From assembly GCA_046565785.1 (NCBI GenBank), contig JBKHXZ010000254.1, positions 1-22,568 of the forward strand: 22,568 nt of DNA. Direction: 5' to 3'. This stretch comes from DATHWB01 sp046565785. GTDB lineage: Bacteria > Actinomycetota > Acidimicrobiia > Spongiisociales > ZC4RG35. Positions 7,123 through 14,494 of this stretch are shown here, piece after piece (the first letter of the stretch is position 1; each line of letters begins with the position of its first letter). The position numbers were made by a program, and so were the translations under genes. The notes beneath the pieces were generated by a model that was given only the letters and a program-made list of their open reading frames with translations, searched no databases and had not been told where the DNA came from.

Positions 7123-8276
7123 TCCGACTGGTTGCGGCGGTCGCCGCCATCGTTGCCGGCGTCCTGGCACTCACCGAGGTGTCGATGCAGCCCACCGCCG
7201 AGGAACGACTGTCACTGGCGAGCATCTATCTGGCGTCGGCTGTGATCACCGTTCTGGTCTTCGTTTTCGGCCGCACGATGAGCACTCGAAGTCGTTCGCT
7301 CAGCTCGTCGCTGCAACTGATCGCCCTCGCCTCGGTCGGGGTGGCCGGTCTGGCCGTTTTCCTCGCCGCCCAAACGATGTTTCTCTCCCCCCACGACCGC
7401 AATCTCGTGTTGGCGGCACTGGTGTTGGGGGTCGGTCTCGGCTCTGCGCTGGCCATCGCCTTCGGCCGGCAGACAGGAAACGACCTGGAGCGGGTGGGAG
7501 CGGCAGCCCAACGGCTCGCGGCGGGTGACTTGCACGCCCGGGCGGAGGTCAGCCGGCGGGACGAAGTGGGAAGGTTGGCGGCGACGTTCGACGCAATGGC
7601 CGACCAGATCCGAGCTGCCGAGGAGGAGCGGGCCGTGTTCCTGGCGTCGGTCGGCCACGACCTCCGCACCCCCCTGGCATCGCTGCGCGCCAGTGTGGAG
7701 GCTCTGCAGGACGGAGTGGTGGAGCCCGACGATCGGCAGCTGGCCGGAATCGAACGAGACATCGCTCATCTGTCTCGCCTGGTGGAGGATCTGTTCCTGT
7801 TCGCCCGTACCGAGGCCGGCACGGTGGTGGTTCGTCCCGAACCGGTCGACCTCGCCGAACTGGCCGACGAAACAGCGGAGGTGTTCATGGCGCTGGCCGC
7901 CCGCAAGGGTGTGACCATCCGCTGCGTCGCCGGTGAGCGCGTGCCGGTCGAGGTCGATCCGTGGGCGATCGGGCGGGTTCTCCGCAACCTGGTGGACAAC
8001 GCCATCCGCCACAGTCCGGAGGGTGGTGTGGTCACGGTCGAGGCGGGGATCCACGCCGGGCGACCGACGGTGTGGGTCATCGACCAAGGGGACGGGTTCA
8101 GCGACGAAATGCGCTGGGCGGCCTTCGAACGATTTCGACGAGGTGATCTGGCGCGCACTCGAGATGGGGCGGGCGCCGGGCTGGGTCTGGCGATCGCCCG
8201 GGGTCTGATCGAGGCTCACGGTGGAACGATCGTGATCGAAGACGGCCCCGGAGGTCGGGTTCGGGTGAGTCTCTGA
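7119..8276 (+). CDS. Membrane histidine kinase with HAMP domain
   Basis: A 385-residue sensor kinase, partner of the preceding regulator. Four hydrophobic segments (about 2-21, 33-51, 64-83, 96-116) with very short loops leave no room for an extracytoplasmic sensor domain, so the signal is probably sensed in or at the membrane. HAMP follows (about 117-168), then HisKA with H180 (SVGHDLRTPL), N-box N290-LVDNAIRHS, G1 DQGDGF (322-327), F-box FERF and G2 GAGLGLAI (352-359). The start is taken as TTG 7119, overlapping the regulator stop (TTGA); GTG 7092 is an alternative and ATG 7185 would remove the first helix. The last 61 bp overlap the convergent Lgt-like gene. Confidence 0.92.
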   Translation: MIRLVAAVAAIVAGVLALTEVSMQPTAEERLSLASIYLASAVITVLVFVFGRTMSTRSRSLSSSLQLIALASVGVAGLAVFLAAQTMFLSPHDRNLVLAALVLGVGLGSALAIAFGRQTGNDLERVGAAAQRLAAGDLHARAEVSRRDEVGRLAATFDAMADQIRAAEEERAVFLASVGHDLRTPLASLRASVEALQDGVVEPDDRQLAGIERDIAHLSRLVEDLFLFARTEAGTVVVRPEPVDLAELADETAEVFMALAARKGVTIRCVAGERVPVEVDPWAIGRVLRNLVDNAIRHSPEGGVVTVEAGIHAGRPTVWVIDQGDGFSDEMRWAAFERFRRGDLARTRDGAGAGLGLAIARGLIEAHGGTIVIEDGPGGRVRVSL

Positions 8277-8908
8277 AGCCCGACGAGGGCTATTCCGGCG
8301 ATAATGGCCGTCAGGTACCAAGCGGTGGGGCCACCCACGATCGAGAGGCGCAACGGGTCGGTGCCCAGTCGGATTGCACCGGTCAGGCTCAATCCCAGCC
8401 CGGACGCGACACCCGGATGAGCCCGCATCCGGTAGACCACCCAAGCTGCCGTCACGAGCAAGACCGCGGTGTAGATCTCCACCGGGTGCCGTCCGGCGGT
8501 GGATCCTGGGGCGGTCATCGCCCACGGCAGGTCGGTCGTCGTGCCCAGACAGGTGTCCCGCCACACGCAGCCGCCATGCCAGCCGGCCAGGCCGGCGAGG
8601 GCAGCCGCGGCGAGCTGGTCGACCGCATCAGGAAGCTGGGTGCGGTAGGTCCACACCAGTGCAGCCAGCGCACCGAGCGCGGCAAACCCGGTGGACACTC
8701 CACCGCGCACGACGAGGATGTCGCCAGGCCGGAGTACCGGGTTGACCCCGGCTTCGATCATGGCGGCGAGACGTCCGACCAGGAGACCGACCGCTGCGGC
8801 ACCGAGAAGCGCGTCGGTGGCGTTTTCGAGCGGCGGACGGATGATCCGGTTCACCACCCACACGGCGGCCGCCGCGGTGAGGGCATTGGCGAGGAGGGTC
8901 AACTCCAT
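8216..8908 (-). CDS. Lgt-like polytopic membrane protein
   Basis: A 230-residue membrane protein with about seven hydrophobic segments. Its order of motifs follows prolipoprotein diacylglyceryl transferase: GRLAAMIEAG near 45-54, RGGVSTGFAALGAL near 68-81 (where Lgt has GGMSFHGG), GWHGGCVWRDTCLG near 108-121 (where Lgt has GRFGNFINGE) and GRHPVEIYTAV near 139-149 (where Lgt has RHPSQLYEA). The histidine of the HGG motif and the GRxGN(F/L)xN motif are not conserved, so normal lipoprotein lipidation is doubtful; a degenerate or repurposed paralogue is more likely. Its ATG overlaps the stop of the TlpA-like gene (TGATG), so the two are translated together. The 3' end overlaps the convergent kinase gene by 61 bp. 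Confidence 0.78.
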   Translation of the reverse strand: MELTLLANALTAAAAVWVVNRIIRPPLENATDALLGAAAVGLLVGRLAAMIEAGVNPVLRPGDILVVRGGVSTGFAALGALAALVWTYRTQLPDAVDQLAAAALAGLAGWHGGCVWRDTCLGTTTDLPWAMTAPGSTAGRHPVEIYTAVLLVTAAWVVYRMRAHPGVASGLGLSLTGAIRLGTDPLRLSIVGGPTAWYLTAIIAGIALVGLQRLTRTRPPGPSSITIVPP

Positions 8909-9378
8909 CAGCCGGCGGCGAGCAGGTCGTCGATGCCGAGGGCGAGGGTGGCGTCATCGATCACCCCGTAGTGGGTGCGCATGATCTCACCGCCCGGACG
9001 GACGAACACCGTGACCGGCAATCCCACCGCACCGAGATGCCCCCGGATGGCGCCGGGCCGGTCGGCGTAGTTCTCGAAGAGGATTCCGAACTCGGCGAGG
9101 AAGGCACCGGAATCGGACGGACTGTCCTCGCTGGCGATCCCGACGAAACGGACCTGACCATCGAATCGGGCGTGAGCCTCACGCAGGAGGGGCGCCTCCG
9201 AGCGGCACGGGATGCACCACGACGCCCACAGATTCACCACCGTCGGCCGGTCGGTGGAGGCCAGCAGCGCTTCGAAGGCTTCGACGTCGATGGCCGGCAA
9301 GGTCGGAGCCGTGGTCGACGTCGTGGGCGAGGTGCAGGCGGCGACGAACACCAACAGCAGGGAAGTGAGGCGACGCAT
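8908..9378 (-). CDS. TlpA/ResA-like thioredoxin-fold lipoprotein
   Basis: A 156-residue exported thiol-disulfide protein. The N-terminus is a lipoprotein signal (MRRLTSLLLVFVAAC) with the lipobox V12-A-A-C15, followed by a Ser/Thr/Pro linker. The redox site is W54-C55-I56-P57-C58, in the context NLWASWCIPCRSE, and the cis-proline is in GLPVTVF. It acts outside the membrane, probably reducing cysteines of c-type cytochrome precursors or other exported proteins. It lies 41 nt after hisIE on the same strand and is coupled to the Lgt-like gene. The start at 9378 gives a proper signal peptide; a GTG at 9396 in frame adds six residues and is less likely. It is a second TlpA-type protein in the window, distinct from CcmG. 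Confidence 0.92.
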   Translation of the reverse strand: MRRLTSLLLVFVAACTSPTTSTTAPTLPAIDVEAFEALLASTDRPTVVNLWASWCIPCRSEAPLLREAHARFDGQVRFVGIASEDSPSDSGAFLAEFGILFENYADRPGAIRGHLGAVGLPVTVFVRPGGEIMRTHYGVIDDATLALGIDDLLAAG

Positions 9379-9419
9379 CGACCTCAATGCTGGCACGGAC
9401 GGGGACCGACGCTGCGTCT

Positions 9420-10028
9420 CTATCGGCGTCGCTCGGCCAGCACCTCCATGACCAGCGCCGGGCGGATGGCGCGTTCGGCGAGCACGACCAGCGTGTGATA
9501 GATCAGGTCGGCGACCTCCTCGGCCACCCGCTGGTCGTCTGCATCGCCGGAGGCGTGGTCACGGGCGGCGAGGAGAACTTCGACGGCCTCCTCGGTGACT
9601 TTGCGTCCCGGCCCATCCGGCCCCTGCTCGAGCAACGACGTGGTGTATGACCCCTCCGGGCGAGTTCGGGTCCGATCGTCGATGATCGCCCACAGTTCGT
9701 CGAGACGACCGAAACCGGGCCCGAGCGGGGCATCGTCGAAGCAGGTCACGGTTCCGGTGTGACATACAGGTCCGGTGGGTCGGGCGGAAACCAGCAGGGT
9801 GTCGTCGTCGCAATCCCAGGTGACGGATTCCATCACGAGCTGGTTCCCGCTGGTTTCTCCTTTGGTCCACAGCCGGCTGCGGCTGCGTGACCAGAACGTG
9901 ACCAGGCCCGAGGCCAGAGTGGTCTCGTACGCCTCCCGGTTCATCCAACCCACCATCAGTACCCGGCCCGAATCGGGGTCTTGGACGACGGCGGGTACCA
10001 GATCGGCGGTGCCTGGCCACGGACTCAT
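9420..10028 (-). CDS. hisIE: Bifunctional phosphoribosyl-AMP cyclohydrolase / phosphoribosyl-ATP pyrophosphatase
   Basis: A 202-residue fusion that catalyses steps 2 and 3 of histidine synthesis in the cytoplasm: PR-ATP to PR-AMP, then ring opening to ProFAR. The cyclohydrolase domain (about 1-110) carries the metal sites D72-C-D74-x-D76 and C89/C96 (GPVCHTGTVTCF). The pyrophosphohydrolase domain (about 110-202) has the helical EEAVEVLLAA and EEVADLIYHTLV metal-binding helices. Length matches enterobacterial HisI (203). In many actinobacteria hisI and hisE are separate genes, so the fusion is a useful lineage marker. ATGA overlap with hisF. Confidence 0.96.
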   Translation of the reverse strand: MSPWPGTADLVPAVVQDPDSGRVLMVGWMNREAYETTLASGLVTFWSRSRSRLWTKGETSGNQLVMESVTWDCDDDTLLVSARPTGPVCHTGTVTCFDDAPLGPGFGRLDELWAIIDDRTRTRPEGSYTTSLLEQGPDGPGRKVTEEAVEVLLAARDHASGDADDQRVAEEVADLIYHTLVVLAERAIRPALVMEVLAERRR

Positions 10029-10792
10029 GCCACCCTCCGCACGGGGATGCCGGCGGACGCCAGCGCCGCCTTCACGGTGGCGATCTCGATCTCCCGACGG
10101 TGGAAGATGGAGGCGGCGAGCACCGCGGAAGCGCCGCTATGGGTGACCGCATCGACGAGGTGCCGGGTGGTTCCGGCCCCGCCTGAGGCGATCACCGGGA
10201 CACCCACCGCCTCGACCACGGCTCGGGTCAGCTCGAGGTCGAACCCGGCTTTGGTTCCGTCTGCGTCCATGGAGGTCAACAGGATCTCTCCCGCACCACG
10301 GTCGACGCCCTCAACGGCCCAGGCCACCGCATCCCGTCCGGTGGGTGTCCGCCCGCCGTTGACGACGACCTCCCAGGTTCGGGTTCCGGTGCGCCGAGCG
10401 TCGATCGCCAGCACGACACACTGGTTCCCGAAGCGGGCGGCGCATTCGGTGAGCAGTTCAGGACGGGCGACGGCGGAGGTGTTCACGCCGACCTTGTCCG
10501 CCCCGGCCCGCAGTGTTGCCTTCATGTCGTCGGAGGTGCGGACACCGCCGCCCACCGTCAGCGGGACGAACACGTTGGCGGCGGTACGGCGGACCAGATC
10601 CAGGGTGGTCGGTCGGCCGTCGGGCGAGGCGGAGATGTCGAGGTAACAGATCTCGTCCGCCCCCTCTTCGGCGTAGCGCTGGGCGAGTTCCACAGGGTCG
10701 CCTTCGTCGGTGAGGCCGACGAAGTTGACGCCCTTCACCACCCGGCCGTCTCGTACGTCGAGGCAGGGGATGACCCGGGTGCGGACGGTCAT
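10025..10792 (-). CDS. hisF: Imidazole glycerol phosphate synthase cyclase subunit
   Basis: A 255-residue beta/alpha barrel that uses ammonia from HisH to convert PRFAR to imidazole glycerol phosphate and AICAR. Catalytic aspartates are D12 (VIPCLDVRDG) and D131 (VVLAIDARR). Phosphate-binding motifs are GGGVRT (81-86) and the SGGAG near the C-terminus. The ATG at 10792 overlaps the hisH stop (ATGA), and the two products form the heterodimeric synthase. The open frame continues far upstream across hisH, but that extension is a shadow in the wrong frame. Confidence 0.98.
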   Translation of the reverse strand: MTVRTRVIPCLDVRDGRVVKGVNFVGLTDEGDPVELAQRYAEEGADEICYLDISASPDGRPTTLDLVRRTAANVFVPLTVGGGVRTSDDMKATLRAGADKVGVNTSAVARPELLTECAARFGNQCVVLAIDARRTGTRTWEVVVNGGRTPTGRDAVAWAVEGVDRGAGEILLTSMDADGTKAGFDLELTRAVVEAVGVPVIASGGAGTTRHLVDAVTHSGASAVLAASIFHRREIEIATVKAALASAGIPVRRVA

Positions 10793-11400
10793 CGGGATAC
10801 CGCCACGGTAGAACGGACGAAGTTGGCGAGGATGGTCAGACCGAGCTGGCCGGAACGTTCCGGGTGGAACTGGGTTCCGGCGATCCGACCTTGGCGGACC
10901 GCAGCAACGAACGGACGACCGTGCACGGATCGGGCGATGACCACCCCGTCGTCGGCCGGTACCGGAGCGTACGAGTGCACGAAGTACACCTCCGGGTGGT
11001 CGGGCAGCCCGACGAACAGAGGGTCGTCGTCGACCTCCAGTTCGTTCCAGCCGATGTGCGGGAGGGTGGGGGCGTCGGTCAGCCGCTCCACAGACCCTGC
11101 GAGGAGTCCGAGACAGGAGGCGCCGTCCTCGCCGGAGCGCTCGAAGAGAACCTGCATCCCGACGCAGATGCCGAAGATCGGGAGGACGGTCTCGCGCAGG
11201 GGCCGTTCGAACCCTGCCCGCCGGATGCCATCCATCACGCTGGCGGTGGCCCCGACTCCCGGTACGACGATGCCGTCGGCGGTCGCCAATCCGTCGGGGT
11301 CGGTGGCAACTGTCACCTCCGCCCCGGCACGCTCCAGGCCCTGGGCGATCGACACCAGGTTGCCCGCACCGTGGTCGACGACGGAGATGCGCGGGGTCAC
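10789..11400 (-). CDS. hisH: Imidazole glycerol phosphate synthase glutaminase subunit
   Basis: A 203-residue class I glutamine amidotransferase that supplies ammonia to HisF. The triad is C79 (GICVGMQ), H179 and E181 (GTQFHPERSG). The N-terminal VVDHGAGNL and the PGVGA oxyanion-strand motif are typical. The GTG start at 11400 overlaps the hisB stop (GTGA). Confidence 0.97.
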   Translation of the reverse strand: MTPRISVVDHGAGNLVSIAQGLERAGAEVTVATDPDGLATADGIVVPGVGATASVMDGIRRAGFERPLRETVLPIFGICVGMQVLFERSGEDGASCLGLLAGSVERLTDAPTLPHIGWNELEVDDDPLFVGLPDHPEVYFVHSYAPVPADDGVVIARSVHGRPFVAAVRQGRIAGTQFHPERSGQLGLTILANFVRSTVAVSR

Positions 11401-11984
11401 GCGAGGGTCCCTTTGGTGGATGCCACGCCATCACGGCGCGGGTCAGGTGCCACCGCCGACCGCATCGCCCGGGCGAGAGCCTTGATGGCCGCTTCGGCGA
11501 CGTGGTGGTCGTTGAAGCCGGTCGCCGTGAGATGCAAGGAGAAACCACCGGTGCGTGCCAGTGCTTCCAAGGCATGCCGGAGGTTCTGGGTGGAGAAGTT
11601 GCCGATGAGCGCTTGACGGAGAGGAAGATCCAACACCGCGTAGGAACGTCCGCTCAGATCCACCGCACAGCGCGCTAGTGCCTCATCCATCGGGATCATT
11701 GCATCCCCGAACCGCTGGATGCCGGCCCGGTCGCCGAGTGCGTCGGACAGCGCCTGCCCAAGGGCGAGCGCGGTGTCCTCGACGGTGTGGTGGTCGTCGA
11801 CCTCGAGATCGCCTTCGGTCCGGATCGTCAGGTCGAACAGGGCGTGAGATGCGAATGAGGTCAGAAGGTGGTCGAAGAACCCGACCCCGGTCTGGACGGA
11901 CCCGGCACCGTGGCCGTCCAAGGCGAGTTCGACCTTCACGGAGGTCTCCCGGGTGGTCCGTTCCACTGTGGCGGTTCGAGTCAT
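11397..11984 (-). CDS. hisB: Imidazoleglycerol-phosphate dehydratase
   Basis: A 195-residue monofunctional dehydratase (step 6), without the phosphatase domain seen in enterobacterial HisB. The two manganese-binding motifs are DHHTVEDT (64-71) and DHHVAEAA (159-166), and the C-terminal STKGTL is conserved. The ATG at 11984 overlaps the hisD stop and has a strong AGGAG 5 nt upstream. The histidinol-phosphatase needed for the pathway is not encoded nearby. Confidence 0.97.
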   Translation of the reverse strand: MTRTATVERTTRETSVKVELALDGHGAGSVQTGVGFFDHLLTSFASHALFDLTIRTEGDLEVDDHHTVEDTALALGQALSDALGDRAGIQRFGDAMIPMDEALARCAVDLSGRSYAVLDLPLRQALIGNFSTQNLRHALEALARTGGFSLHLTATGFNDHHVAEAAIKALARAMRSAVAPDPRRDGVASTKGTLA

Positions 11985-13273
11985 GGCTGCTCCTGTTCGA
12001 ATCGGATGGTGGCGGCAAGGGCATGGGCGTCGAGCCCCTCTGCCCCGGCGAGGGCGGTGATCGTGGGGAGGAGACCGCGGAGTCCACGCTCGTCCAAGGT
12101 CTGGAACTGGGTCCACGATCCGAAGTCTTCGACGTCGAGCGGCCCACAGGCGGCGGCCAGCCCACCGGTGGGAAGAACGTGGTTGGCGCCGGTGGCGTAG
12201 TCGCCGGCCGACTCGGGCGACCAGCGTCCCACGTACACCGACCCTGCGGCCGTGATATGTCCCGCGGCTTCGGCAGGGTCGGCGACCAACAGGCTGACGT
12301 GCTCTCCGGCGTAGGCGTTGGCGATGTCCAACATGGTGGAACGGCCGTCGACGACCACCGCCACCCCATGGGTGCTCAGAGCCTTGTCGAGGATGTCACC
12401 ACGGGTGAGATGTTCGACGAGCCGTTCGATGGCGACTTCCACCCGGTCGGGGAGGGTGGGATCGTCGGTGACGAGGATGGCGGGGGAGTCGGGGCCGTGT
12501 TCGGCCTGGCACAAGAGATCGGCGGCGACCAGACGGGGATCGGCCGTGTGGTCGGCTGCCACGAGAACCTCGCTGGGCCCGGCGGGAAGATCGATGCCGA
12601 CTGCGCCGAAGACGGCGAGTTTGGCAGCGGTCACCCAGGCGTTTCCCGGACCGACGATCTTCTGCACCGGGTCGAGGTCGCCGGCTCCGAAGGCGAGCGC
12701 GCCGATCGCCTGGGCGCCGCCGATCGCCCACACCTCGTCGACCTCGAGCAACGCACAGGCGGCCAGCAGGGTCGGGTCGAGACTTCCGTCGCTCGAAGCG
12801 GGCGACACGACGACGACTTCTTCGACTCCTGCCACGCGGGCGGGGACGACGGTCATCACCACCGTCGACGGGTATGCGGCCTTGCCTCCCGGCACGTAGC
12901 AGCCCACCCGCCGGAGGGGACTCCACCGGCGGGTGATCTCGACTCCTGGGGCGGTGTGCATCGTGGTCGGCGTCGGGAGTTGGGTTCGGTGGTAGGACTC
13001 GACCGCTGCCGCGGCCGACTCGATCGCTTCCCGGACACTGGCCGGTGTCGCAGCCAGGGCGTCGATCAGCTCGCGCGGGATGACCCGTCGGAAGCCGCCA
13101 CCGTACGCTTCGGCATACGCCTTGACTGCGGCGGCGCCGCGCAGACGGATGTCGTCGCAGATGCGGGCAGCGGACTCACGAACCTGCGGATCTGGCACCG
13201 CGCTGCGGGAGAGCAGCTCGGCGCGTGCATGGGCGTCGGTCCGACTCCATTCGATGCGTCGCAGCCTGCTCAT
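11981..13273 (-). CDS. hisD: Histidinol dehydrogenase
   Basis: A 430-residue zinc enzyme that performs the last two oxidations from histidinol to histidine using NAD+. Zinc and catalytic residues match the family: Q256 and H259 (CQAEHGPDS), E324-H325 (YAGEHVS), D358 (ESAGDYATG) and H417 (LDAHALAA). The PGG (128-130) and GPGN (208-211) blocks are present. The ATG at 13273 overlaps the hisG stop (ATGA). Confidence 0.98.
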   Translation of the reverse strand: MSRLRRIEWSRTDAHARAELLSRSAVPDPQVRESAARICDDIRLRGAAAVKAYAEAYGGGFRRVIPRELIDALAATPASVREAIESAAAAVESYHRTQLPTPTTMHTAPGVEITRRWSPLRRVGCYVPGGKAAYPSTVVMTVVPARVAGVEEVVVVSPASSDGSLDPTLLAACALLEVDEVWAIGGAQAIGALAFGAGDLDPVQKIVGPGNAWVTAAKLAVFGAVGIDLPAGPSEVLVAADHTADPRLVAADLLCQAEHGPDSPAILVTDDPTLPDRVEVAIERLVEHLTRGDILDKALSTHGVAVVVDGRSTMLDIANAYAGEHVSLLVADPAEAAGHITAAGSVYVGRWSPESAGDYATGANHVLPTGGLAAACGPLDVEDFGSWTQFQTLDERGLRGLLPTITALAGAEGLDAHALAATIRFEQEQP

Positions 13274-14115
13274 CCGAGCACCTGGGTGATCGGAAGGACC
13301 AGGATTCCCTGTCCGCCGGCGGCTTCGAGGCGGGGGAGCAGGGTCCACACTTCTCCCGCGGAGACGACCGAGTGGATCGCCACCCACCCATCCTCGGCGA
13401 GCGGAACCACCGTGGGGGCCTCCAGCCCGGGGATGATCTCGGCGATCTCGGCGACCGAGGACTGGGGGGCGTTCAACACGATGTAGCGGCGTGAGCGAGC
13501 ATCCACCACCGAGCGCAGTGCGGTTTCCAGGCGGGCGGCTTCGGCATGACCGTTGGTGTCCCGCCAGACGAGCACCGCTTGGGACTCGAGGATGGTGCCG
13601 ATCTCTCGCAGGCCGTTGACGACCAGGGTCGACCCGGTGGAAACGAGGTCGACGATTCCGTCGGCGATGCCGAGTTTGGGGGCGACTTCGACGGATCCGC
13701 GCAGTCGCACCACGTCGACGTCGATGCCCCGTTCGGTGAAGTAGGCGGCGGCGATGCGGGCGTGGGAGGTCGCCACCCGTTTTCCGGCGAGATCCTCCAC
13801 CTTCTCGATGTCAGACCAGGTGGGTACGGCGGCGGCCACCCGACAATGCCCGAACCCGAGTTCCAGCACCTGATCGAGGTCGCTGCCGTCTTCGGCCAAG
13901 AGATCCTGGCCGGTGATACCGGCATCGGCCACGCCGTCGTCCACCAACTCGCAGATGTCCTCGGTGCGCACGAACAGCAGCTCGATCTCGGCGTTGCGGA
14001 CTTTGGCGGTCAGGGAGCGGTCGGTGACTTCGAAGCTGAGCCCGGCATCTTTCAACAGACGGATGGTCGGCTCCTTCAAGCGACCCTTGTTGGGGACGGC
14101 CAGACGGACGGTCAT
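13270..14115 (-). CDS. hisG: ATP phosphoribosyltransferase, long form
   Basis: A 281-residue first enzyme of histidine synthesis, condensing ATP and PRPP. It is the long, self-regulated form: the catalytic core covers about 1-205, with the PRPP loop DGIVDLVSTGSTL (153-164), and a C-terminal ACT-like histidine-binding domain covers about 206-281, so no HisZ is needed and feedback inhibition by histidine is expected. The ATG at 14115 overlaps the stop of the TrpR-like gene (ATGA), making the enzyme gene the second of the operon. Confidence 0.97.
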   Translation of the reverse strand: MTVRLAVPNKGRLKEPTIRLLKDAGLSFEVTDRSLTAKVRNAEIELLFVRTEDICELVDDGVADAGITGQDLLAEDGSDLDQVLELGFGHCRVAAAVPTWSDIEKVEDLAGKRVATSHARIAAAYFTERGIDVDVVRLRGSVEVAPKLGIADGIVDLVSTGSTLVVNGLREIGTILESQAVLVWRDTNGHAEAARLETALRSVVDARSRRYIVLNAPQSSVAEIAEIIPGLEAPTVVPLAEDGWVAIHSVVSAGEVWTLLPRLEAAGGQGILVLPITQVLG

Positions 14116-14408
14116 CTGCCGGTCCGTTCCAGCATCAGGCGGTAACCCCCGGCACCGTGTTGGCGCCATTGGTTGATACGGGTGATGGTGGCCGTGGACG
14201 CCCCGGTGGCGGTGGCGATCTCCCGATAGGGCATGCCTTGTTCGAGGAGGCGAGCGATGGCCCAGCGATGGCTCATCTCTTCGAGTTCTCTGCGGGTGCA
14301 CAAGTCTCGGAAGAAGGCGGCGGCCTCGTCGACGGTTTCCAGGGCCAGGATGGCTTGGAACAATGCGCGGGTGTCGTCGGTGCGCCAGTCGTCGGTGGGA
14401 AGGGTCAT
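14112..14408 (-). CDS. TrpR-like (YerC/YecD family) transcriptional regulator
   Basis: A 98-residue all-helical DNA-binding protein. The family core is clear: FFRDLCTRRELEEMSHRW (32-49) followed by ARLLEQGMPYREIATATGAS and TATITRINQW, a helix-turn-helix of the TrpR superfamily. It is the first gene of the his operon and overlaps hisG by 4 nt, so it is most likely a local regulator of the histidine genes, perhaps with histidine as co-repressor. That function is inferred from position. The ATG at 14408 has AGGA 5-8 nt upstream; a longer in-frame start at 14453 would run into the candidate operator and is less likely. Confidence 0.9.
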   Translation of the reverse strand: MTLPTDDWRTDDTRALFQAILALETVDEAAAFFRDLCTRRELEEMSHRWAIARLLEQGMPYREIATATGASTATITRINQWRQHGAGGYRLMLERTGR

Positions 14409-14494
14409 GGGATTCCTGATAGGGTGCGGTTCAACGTGCCAGCACTTTAGCACACTAATACACGATCTGGTCCAACTCAGAATCCGAGGCAGAC
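14409..14494. promoter_or_regulatory. Divergent his promoter/operator region
   Basis: An 86-bp gap between the regulator gene and hisA. Its centre (about 14440-14462) is clearly richer in A and T than its surroundings. It contains the inverted repeat TTAG-CACA-CTAA at 14447-14458 and a repeated AGCAC at 14441-14445 and 14449-14453 (8-bp period). Candidate promoter elements overlap it: TTCAAC at 14430 with ACTAAT at 14454 on the plus strand. GAGG at 14484-14487 serves as the hisA ribosome site. Binding by the TrpR-like protein is inference. Confidence 0.55.

Noticed and set aside
10793..11575. N-terminal extension of hisF through hisH
   Set aside because: Arg/Pro-rich shadow of hisH; hisF begins at the ATGA overlap at 10792 with the conserved HisF N-terminus.
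11678..13486. Long open frame (602 codons) on the plus strand across hisB, hisD and hisG
   Set aside because: Antisense shadow of three clearly recognised his genes with no recognisable domain of its own.
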